NCBI GenBank assembly: GCA_902478885.1
Contig: CABSMS010000120.1
Coordinates: forward strand, 1-5,062
Length of the DNA stretch: 5,062 nt
DNA from: an uncultured Collinsella sp.
Lineage (GTDB): Bacteria > Actinomycetota > Coriobacteriia > Coriobacteriales > Coriobacteriaceae
Direction: 5' to 3'
The translations under genes were made by a program, and so were the position numbers. This document shows positions 1-4,262 of the stretch, one piece after another (position 1 is the stretch's first letter; the number at the start of each line of letters is the position of its first letter). The notes beneath the pieces are model-generated. The model was given only the letters and a program-made list of their open reading frames with translations. It ran no database searches and was not told where the DNA came from.

Positions 1-2267
1 AGAGACAGGTCCGTAGCGCCCGCGTTGCCCGAAGTCGTCACAGTAAAGCTTGCGGCTCCGTCGGTGGCAAGCGTGTAGTTTTTCGCCGCGTCGCCCAACA
101 GGCCTTTCGCACGCACCCAATACGTCCCCGCGGTAAATGCCTCGCCCTCGGCCATCGCCGTTCCCGGAGCGCCGTTCGCGTCGTGCACAAACTCGAGCTG
201 GGCCGTGCAGGCATCGGTTTCGAGCTTGCCCTCGAGTGATGCCGCAATCTTGGCGCGCACGTCTTCGCCGGCCTTAAGGCCTTCAAGCCCCTCAAAATGG
301 GGCGTCAGCGCGCGCGGGTCGATATCGATGGGCACGGAACCCTGCAGCCCCGTAACGGTCTCGTTGCCCAAGGCATCGACATCAACGTATTCGATGGCAA
401 ACGTATGGCCCGAAGCCGCCACGTTGAGTACGTTACTGCTGTCGACAAGGCGGAAATGACCCTCGCCAACGGTCTTTCCATCCTGGAGTGAGGCATCGCT
501 CAACGAGTCGCCATATGTCATGTGCATGCGGGCTGGGAGGTAGCACGAAGCTATCTGCTTGTGCTGTGTATCGTAATTGCGCTGGTAGATGCTTCGGGCC
601 AGTGCCGCATCAACAAAGTCGGACGCAATGATGCCAATGTGCTTGCGGCAGTCCGCCTTTGTGCTCTCAACTCCGCTATTGTTTATATACGAGCTCTTGT
701 ACAGGTGCTCGTCGACCACTCGCGCTGCGGTAAAAGGGTTGTTTTGCGTGCAGCTCGTGTAGTTGATAAACCAGCAGCGCTCCGTTGCCTGCACCGTTGT
801 CCCGTCCGCGGCAGTGATATCTACGGTGCTGCGCTCGAACTCGGACGCTGCCTTCAGGGCCATATCGACCCAGTCGATTTTACTGGACCCCGTGCAGTTG
901 TAATGGTCTTGGGCATATACCGCTGTGCTATAGGGCTCTTTGTCGCCCGTATTGCCCGCAGCCTCAAAGCCTTGCTCGTATTTCACGAGGCACATGGACT
1001 TTCCGGAATGCGCCTTGATTTTGTCGTCCCATTCGGTGAGGTCGAGGCCCCACGTGTGGCCGTCTACACTGTCGCCGGCGAGTTTAAATCGACGCAGCAG
1101 GACGATCTTTCCGCGCACCTCGTTCAGTGTGGGGACATGGCTCGACGTATAGAACAGATCGGAGTTATTGTCCATAACATTGGCGAAAGCCGTCGTAACG
1201 CTTTCGTCGGTAGCTTCGTCGTTGCCTCGTGACACCAGCATGATGAGCGCTTCTGACGGGTTTTCGTTCAAAAATGTTTTGAAGTAACTGATGACATCGG
1301 AGAGATGTATAAAGCCCCCGTCTTTTTTGAGCAGGTAGCATATTCCATGGTCGATGCCGGGGTCGCCTTTATCGTTGTTCTTTCCAAGTCGGATATCAAA
1401 ATAGCGAATGCCTTCGAGCAACTGCGTGGGGATGTAATCCTGCTGGCACTTTGCAAGCGAGGTTTGGGGCTCGGTGTCGTTGTCGACGCTGCAGGTGCTC
1501 GAATCATGCGTGCCCGGGATGCTCAGCTCGTCGAGGTATTTGTTGCCGTCGACGTATTTCATCCAGCATGGTCCGTCGACGTAGCTGCTATACGTGATCC
1601 AGTCGATACTTCTAACCGTGGTATTGATCTCGCCCTTGTCGTAACCGACAAGTTCGAGCTCCCACGGAATGCTCTTCCTCTTGTGGCAGATCTTGTTGTT
1701 GTCTTGGTCTTTGCCGTCCTTTTCTATGGCCAGGTAATTAATGTCTTTTTTCTCGTTTGTGCGGTCTCGGATGATGTATGTTCCGTTTTGCTGGCGGGCG
1801 AACGCAAAAGAGCGGCTGGCCTTGCCGTCATGCTCGCCACTCCATACGTGGATAACCTTTCCATCTTTGTCCGAGTCGCCGTCGACCGACCAAATGCTGT
1901 AGCCCGTCTTCTTGTGCTCCTCGAAATTGAGCAAGGTGCGAATGGCATACCAATTTGTATTATCTGTATCGGTCGCCACGTGCTCGAGGATGAGCTTGTT
2001 GGACGTGCCGTCATTAAACAGGTGGCAGACGTTGCCGATGACGTTGCCGTCTTCGTTGACGCTCGCGGTGCGAAAATAGCCCGCGGGGCGAAGGCGAATG
2101 ACGAACTTGTCGAGGGTGGCCGCCGATGTGGGCGTGTCTTCTGCAAATGCCGCGCGCATGGGAAGGCCCAATCCCGCGGTTTCGGGCAGGCTTACAAATG
2201 GCGACAATGCTGCGAGTCCAAGGCCCAACGTAAATGCTCGGCGGCTGATGGCGTGGTGTTCGGTCAT
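1..2267 (-). CDS. Tat-exported phosphatidylinositol-specific phospholipase C domain protein, C-terminus cut by window edge
   Basis: One open frame of 755 codons with no stop, running off the left edge. The start at 2267 is supported by GGAGGA four bases upstream and by an immediate twin-arginine signal: SRRAF at residues 8-12, a hydrophobic stretch to about 27, and likely cleavage after AFA (40-42). Residues about 50-208 resemble a ricin-type beta-trefoil, ending in a PWELELV segment. The catalytic PI-PLC X domain spans about 235-564. SIPGTHDSS carries His254 and Asp255, YFDIRLG carries Asp291 and Arg293, DHG carries His307, GKIVLLRRF carries Arg393 and ASDF carries Asp550. These match Bacillus cereus PI-PLC His32, Asp33, Asp67, Arg69, His82, Arg163 and Asp274, with similar spacing (39 and 14 residues for His-Arg-His against 37 and 13). 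Such enzymes cleave phosphatidylinositol, and some release GPI-anchored proteins. Residues about 582-748 look like two Ig-like domains. Substrate and surface anchoring cannot be seen here. The catalytic-family call is strong; the flanking domain calls are moderate. Confidence 0.93.
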   Translation of the reverse strand, partial: MTEHHAISRRAFTLGLGLAALSPFVSLPETAGLGLPMRAAFAEDTPTSAATLDKFVIRLRPAGYFRTASVNEDGNVIGNVCHLFNDGTSNKLILEHVATDTDNTNWYAIRTLLNFEEHKKTGYSIWSVDGDSDKDGKVIHVWSGEHDGKASRSFAFARQQNGTYIIRDRTNEKKDINYLAIEKDGKDQDNNKICHKRKSIPWELELVGYDKGEINTTVRSIDWITYSSYVDGPCWMKYVDGNKYLDELSIPGTHDSSTCSVDNDTEPQTSLAKCQQDYIPTQLLEGIRYFDIRLGKNNDKGDPGIDHGICYLLKKDGGFIHLSDVISYFKTFLNENPSEALIMLVSRGNDEATDESVTTAFANVMDNNSDLFYTSSHVPTLNEVRGKIVLLRRFKLAGDSVDGHTWGLDLTEWDDKIKAHSGKSMCLVKYEQGFEAAGNTGDKEPYSTAVYAQDHYNCTGSSKIDWVDMALKAASEFERSTVDITAADGTTVQATERCWFINYTSCTQNNPFTAARVVDEHLYKSSYINNSGVESTKADCRKHIGIIASDFVDAALARSIYQRNYDTQHKQIASCYLPARMHMTYGDSLSDASLQDGKTVGEGHFRLVDSSNVLNVAASGHTFAIEYVDVDALGNETVTGLQGSVPIDIDPRALTPHFEGLEGLKAGEDVRAKIAASLEGKLETDACTAQLEFVHDANGAPGTAMAEGEAFTAGTYWVRAKGLLGDAAKNYTLATDGAASFTVTTSGNAGATDLS

Positions 2268-2270
2268 AAC

Positions 2271-2276
2271 TCCTCC
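2271..2276 (-). promoter_or_regulatory. Ribosome binding site of the PI-PLC gene
   Basis: The minus strand reads GGAGGAGTT directly before the ATG at 2267, leaving four bases between GGAGG and the start. The spacing is slightly short, but the match is strong. Together with the twin-arginine signal it fixes the start and argues against the internal Met37. Confidence 0.7.
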
Positions 2277-2310
2277 GTTCGCAGGGTGCGGTTATGCACT
2301 CATTTTGGTA

Positions 2311-2347
2311 ACTATACTGCCCAGATGTTTAAAGGCGCCGACTTAAA
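2311..2347 (-). promoter_or_regulatory. Candidate promoter and possible operator of the PI-PLC gene
   Basis: On the minus strand TATAGT (2316-2311) matches the -10 consensus at 5 of 6 bases and would place the transcript start roughly 37 bases before the ATG. No good -35 box sits at the usual distance. Instead that position holds an inverted repeat, TTTAA (2328-2332) and TTAAA (2343-2347), around GGCGCC (2334-2339). This might be an operator or mark an activator-dependent promoter. Judged by eye only. Confidence 0.3.
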
Positions 2348-2474
2348 TTGTGTGCGCGGCGTTATAAATCGGCGGGCGGACGTGTTTGGGTGCTTGCCGT
2401 TTTCGTACCGTTGCCACATTTGGGGTGGTTCCGGCGTCCGGCATCCTCGCGTTTGTCGGCTGCCGGCATAAGAG

Positions 2475-2502
2475 AGGGAGGGTCGGTTTACCGGCCCTCC
2501 CT
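2475..2502 (-). terminator. Intrinsic terminator hairpin downstream of the lipoprotein gene
   Basis: The arms at 2475-2486 and 2491-2502 pair over 12 positions around a TTTA loop, with one imperfect pair (2483/2494: T-G on the plus strand, C-A in a minus-strand RNA). Minus-strand RNA leaving the hairpin reads TCTCTTAT, a short pyrimidine-rich tail. It lies about 70 bases beyond the lipoprotein stop, and no plus-strand gene ends nearby, so minus-strand use is favoured. The tail is weak, so efficiency is uncertain. Confidence 0.6.
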
Positions 2503-2573
2503 TAGTACGAAACGCTGGGGCACCGCCGCTTGTTGGCGCTGCGCTCGTGTTTTTCGTTGCGCTCGCGAGTCGC

Positions 2574-3167
2574 TTAGCGCTTAATCTCGATATCGTCGAG
2601 CTTAACATCTATGGCCTCGGTCTTGGCCTTGGCGATATCATCGGCAAATTCCAGAGACTTCATCATGGTTTCGACGGCATCCTTGTGCTCCTCGACGTTG
2701 TCGATGCGCACGTAGACGCTGCCGCCGCCTGCTTCGGTGAAGTACTCAGTCGTCACGCCGCCCGAGTGTGTATAGGAAGCGTTGCGCCAAGTCTTGCCGT
2801 TGTACTTGACGGGGTCATTCTCGGTCCACTCAAAGCTGGCATTCCACTTTGCCTCGTAGTCGAACAGCTCGTCGGCGTTCTTGTCAGGATCGAAGACGGG
2901 GATGAAGCGATCGCTGGCGTGCTCGCTCTCGGTGAACTTAAACTGGGCCCTGTCGGCAGTGTCGCCTGCGACGTCGGTGATCTCGACGCCCTCGGGGACC
3001 TCGACCTTAAACCAAATGAAGTCGGTCCTCATATCCACGGCTGGCTTTTCTGCGCCGCCGCCACCGCCACTGCCGGTAGCGCCGCCGCTTCCGCCGCAAC
3101 CCACCAGGGCAACCGCGGCAAAAAGACTCATGCAGAGGGTGAGAATCGCAAAGGCCTTCTTTTTCAT
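2574..3167 (-). CDS. Putative membrane-anchored lipoprotein of unknown function (197 aa)
   Basis: The N-terminus is a textbook lipoprotein signal: MKKK, a hydrophobic segment to residue 22, then lipobox LVGC with the lipidated cysteine at 24. A glycine/serine-rich flexible linker (25-38) follows, then a hydrophilic acidic domain of about 155 residues rich in aromatic residues, with several Trp and Tyr in the stretch around residues 100-130. The start is fixed by GAGGAGG eight bases upstream of the ATG at 3167. The protein should be tethered to the outer face of the membrane with the folded domain outside. The alternating strand pattern and a C-terminal helix-like segment faintly recall small PsbP/Mog1-like lipoprotein domains, but no family motif was recognised and this is not a function call. 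It lies upstream of the PI-PLC gene on the same strand, separated by a probable terminator, so a functional link is unproven. Coding status is firm; function is unknown. Confidence 0.88.
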   Translation of the reverse strand: MKKKAFAILTLCMSLFAAVALVGCGGSGGATGSGGGGGAEKPAVDMRTDFIWFKVEVPEGVEITDVAGDTADRAQFKFTESEHASDRFIPVFDPDKNADELFDYEAKWNASFEWTENDPVKYNGKTWRNASYTHSGGVTTEYFTEAGGGSVYVRIDNVEEHKDAVETMMKSLEFADDIAKAKTEAIDVKLDDIEIKR

Positions 3168-3175
3168 GGTCGTGT

Positions 3176-3182
3176 CCTCCTC
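3176..3182 (-). promoter_or_regulatory. Ribosome binding site of the lipoprotein gene
   Basis: The minus strand reads GAGGAGG here, with eight bases between it and the ATG at 3167. This ideal spacing selects that start and excludes an overlapping longer frame (3007-3393) that reads through the same site. Confidence 0.75.
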
Positions 3183-3239
3183 GATCTGTAACCGCCCATG
3201 GATTACCTGTCTTTACTGTACGCGTGAGCAGCTCATTCG

Positions 3240-3258
3240 GGTGGGCCATGTGTCCCAT
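3240..3258. repeat. 19-base repeat, copy 1
   Basis: GGTGGGCCATGTGTCCCAT, identical to the copy at 3448-3466 and in the same orientation. The core is an imperfect palindrome, TGGGnCA....TGnCCCA in outline, as expected of a dimeric regulator site. It lies about 58 bases upstream of the lipoprotein ribosome binding site, within plausible promoter distance of that gene. Confidence 0.7.
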
Positions 3259-3271
3259 TCTGGGGGCAGGA

Positions 3272-3307
3272 TTTGCGCCGTTAAGTGGCAATATGTTCGG
3301 GCGCAAA
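3272..3307. repeat. Inverted repeat TTTGCGCC / GGCGCAAA
   Basis: The arms at 3272-3279 and 3300-3307 are perfectly complementary over 8 bases with a 20-base loop. The right arm overlaps the T-rich tail of the hairpin at 3311-3339 as read on the minus strand. The two structures could therefore follow one another, or compete for the tail, in one minus-strand RNA. The function is unknown. Confidence 0.45.
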
Positions 3308-3310
3308 AGA

Positions 3311-3339
3311 GGGGAGGGCTGGTGCTGTCGGCCCTCCCC
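3311..3339 (-). terminator. Orphan intrinsic terminator-like hairpin
   Basis: The arms at 3311-3321 and 3329-3339 pair over 11 positions, including one T-G pair, around a 7-base loop. Minus-strand RNA leaving the stem reads TCTTTTG; the plus-strand exit is G-rich, so only minus-strand termination is plausible. The stem sequence resembles the hairpin at 2475-2502. No minus-strand gene lies upstream of it in the window, because fchA points the other way. It may end a small RNA, act as an attenuator in a long lipoprotein leader, or block antisense transcription. Confidence 0.5.
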
Positions 3340-3447
3340 GGGGTGAGGTGCCCGTTGATTTAATGGGGCGCGCGTGCGTGGGCGTTGCCCCAACAGGTTC
3401 CTTGTTTATAGATATGCCTCAGTTTTTGACGTCCGGAAGTCTCGAAA

Positions 3448-3466
3448 GGTGGGCCATGTGTCCCAT
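3448..3466. repeat. 19-base repeat, copy 2
   Basis: An exact second copy of the sequence at 3240-3258, starting 208 bases to its right and in the same orientation. It lies just downstream of a TTGACG box (3426-3431) but not at a clean -10 position, and 162 bases before the fchA start. Confidence 0.7.
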
Positions 3467-3521
3467 GTTTGCGGTGCCGACGCCTATCGTTCGTCATAGA
3501 AATCCGCGATGGCCAGGTGCG

Positions 3522-3550
3522 CTGACGCTCATGTACTTATGGGCTAGACT
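3522..3550 (+). promoter_or_regulatory. Candidate promoter for fchA-folD
   Basis: CTGACG (3522-3527) and TAGACT (3545-3550), spaced 17 bases apart, each match the vegetative -35 and -10 consensus at 4 of 6 positions. Transcription would start near 3557, giving a leader of about 70 bases that contains the hairpin at 3573-3600. The match is moderate; an alternative pair is TTGCCC (3385-3390) with TATAGA (3407-3412). Confidence 0.3.
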
Positions 3551-3572
3551 TAGCACCATTATGTGATTGATG

Positions 3573-3600
3573 CGGTCGGTCGGCGGTTGCCACCCGACCG
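3573..3600 (+). promoter_or_regulatory. Hairpin in the presumed fchA leader
   Basis: CGGTCGG (3573-3579) pairs with CCGACCG (3594-3600). Inside, after a two-base internal loop on each side, GGC and GCC close a GGTT loop. It ends 27 bases before the fchA ATG and has no T-tract, so it is not a terminator. It could stabilise the mRNA or be a protein-binding site. No known riboswitch fold was recognised. Confidence 0.35.
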
Positions 3601-3613
3601 ATGTATATGACTT

Positions 3614-3618
3614 GAAGG
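3614..3618 (+). promoter_or_regulatory. Ribosome binding site deciding the fchA start
   Basis: GAAGG lies nine bases before ATG 3628 but only three before the in-frame GTG at 3622, so ATG 3628 is the preferred start. Confidence 0.55.
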
Positions 3619-3627
3619 TGCGTGCGT

Positions 3628-4260
3628 ATGAGCCAAGAGATGATGGATAAAACATGTCGAGAGTTTGCCGAGGCGCTTGCCGCACGCGAGCCGGTTCCCG
3701 GCGGCGGTAGCGCGAGCGCCTTTGTAGGTGCACTGGGCGCCTCGCTTTGCGGGATGGTTGCTCGCTATGGGGCGACAAACCCTGCGCTTGCCGATCGCGC
3801 AGACGATCTGACGCGCGCGTTTGCCCAGGCGGATGAGTTGGCGCAGGAACTTGTGGGTCTGGTCGCCGAGGACGTTCGTGCCTACGGGCAGGTGTCCACG
3901 GCGTACGGTATTCCGCGTGACGATCCGGCTCGAGCGACCGCGATTCAGGATGCGCTGCATGTGGCCGCTATGCCGCCGTATCGCATTATGGATGCCTGCG
4001 GGCGTGCGCTGGCGCTGCTCGAGGACATGGCCGACAAGGGTTCGCGTCAGCTGCTGTCCGATGTGGCGTGCGGCGCCGTGTTCTGCCGTGCCGCTATGCA
4101 GGGCGCGAGCTTGACGCTCTTTGCGAACACCACGTCTATGAAAGATCGCGTTCGTGCTGAGGAGCTCGAGACGGCGTGTGATGAGTTGCTCGACACATGG
4201 TTGCCGCGCGCCGATGCGCTGGCGCGCCGCGCCTCCGACGCTGCAAGGAAGAGAGGATAG
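3628..4260 (+). CDS. fchA: Methenyltetrahydrofolate cyclohydrolase (cyclodeaminase/cyclohydrolase family)
   Basis: A 210-residue protein, about the usual length for stand-alone members of the formiminotransferase-cyclodeaminase C-terminal family (FTCD_C). Recognisable features are the N-terminal VPGGGSASA motif (23-31), the conserved helical EDVRAY segment (81-86) preceding the IPRD turn (95-98), and the SDVACGA motif (144-150) followed by the NTTSMKD stretch (167-173). The fold is all-helical, soluble and cytoplasmic. Family members either deaminate 5-formimino-THF in histidine breakdown or hydrolyse 5,10-methenyl-THF to 10-formyl-THF. The downstream neighbour folD, two bases away and clearly co-transcribed, and that FolD's loss of cyclohydrolase residues favour the cyclohydrolase role. 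No formiminotransferase domain is fused to it. The ATG at 3628 was chosen over GTG 3622 by ribosome-binding-site spacing. Family assignment is strong; the exact reaction is inferred from context. Confidence 0.88.
   Translation: MSQEMMDKTCREFAEALAAREPVPGGGSASAFVGALGASLCGMVARYGATNPALADRADDLTRAFAQADELAQELVGLVAEDVRAYGQVSTAYGIPRDDPARATAIQDALHVAAMPPYRIMDACGRALALLEDMADKGSRQLLSDVACGAVFCRAAMQGASLTLFANTTSMKDRVRAEELETACDELLDTWLPRADALARRASDAARKRG
4251..4256 (+). promoter_or_regulatory. Ribosome binding site of folD inside the fchA end
   Basis: GAGAGG lies in the last codons of fchA, six bases before the ATG at 4263. The folD translation signal is thus embedded in fchA, which fits translational coupling of the two genes. 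Confidence 0.6.
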
Positions 4261-4262
4261 CC

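Larger units (their letters stand above)
2268..2573. other. Intergenic gap between lipoprotein stop and PI-PLC start
   Basis: 306 bases separate two minus-strand genes. From right to left the gap holds about 70 bases of GC-rich sequence after the lipoprotein stop, a terminator hairpin (2475-2502), a short palindrome TGCCGGCA (2461-2468), an AT-richer stretch with a -10-like box (2311-2316), and the GGAGGA ribosome binding site (2271-2276). Nothing in it codes convincingly on either strand. Confidence 0.6.
3183..3627. other. 445-base divergent intergenic region with repeats and hairpins
   Basis: This region separates the minus-strand lipoprotein from plus-strand fchA and contains no credible gene. 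It contains two copies of a 19-base sequence (3240-3258 and 3448-3466), an 8-base inverted repeat (3272-3279 with 3300-3307), a strong hairpin with a minus-strand T-rich tail (3311-3339), a TGGGGC/GCCCCA inverted repeat (3364-3369 with 3387-3392), a candidate fchA promoter (3522-3550) and a leader hairpin (3573-3600). Short open frames in it lack ribosome binding sites. No clear lipoprotein promoter was found; a weak TACAGT box lies on the minus strand just upstream of its ribosome binding site. Confidence 0.6.

Noticed and set aside
522..1232. Plus-strand open frame of 236 codons
   Set aside because: The same in-register antisense shadow of the PI-PLC gene; it stops exactly opposite a TCA serine codon of that gene.
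1305..2471. Long plus-strand open frame of 388 codons
   Set aside because: It lies in exact codon register opposite the PI-PLC gene; such frames stay open because the real gene rarely uses TTA, CTA or TCA codons. Its translation is valine- and alanine-rich with no domain, and it has no ribosome binding site, whereas the minus strand gives a clear PI-PLC.
2547..3191. Plus-strand open frame of 214 codons opposite the lipoprotein
   Set aside because: The minus strand has a lipoprotein signal, lipobox and ideal ribosome binding site; the plus-strand product has no recognisable features and is an antisense shadow.
3007..3393. Minus-strand frame of 128 codons overlapping the lipoprotein start
   Set aside because: Its C-terminal half is an arginine-rich out-of-frame reading of the lipoprotein's glycine linker, no ribosome binding site precedes it, and it spans a terminator hairpin.
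3419..3466. Minus-strand mini-frame of 15 codons starting inside repeat copy 2 (MGHMAH...); copy 1 also begins MGHMAH
   Set aside because: Neither copy has a ribosome binding site, and the shared peptide start follows directly from the DNA repeat. A dispersed repeat or operator explains it better than a leader peptide.
3240..3466. Possible CRISPR array from the two 19-base repeats
   Set aside because: There are only two copies 208 bases apart, with no regular spacers and no cas genes.
3622..3627. GTG start two codons earlier for fchA
   Set aside because: It would leave only three bases after the GAAGG ribosome binding site; ATG 3628 has normal spacing.
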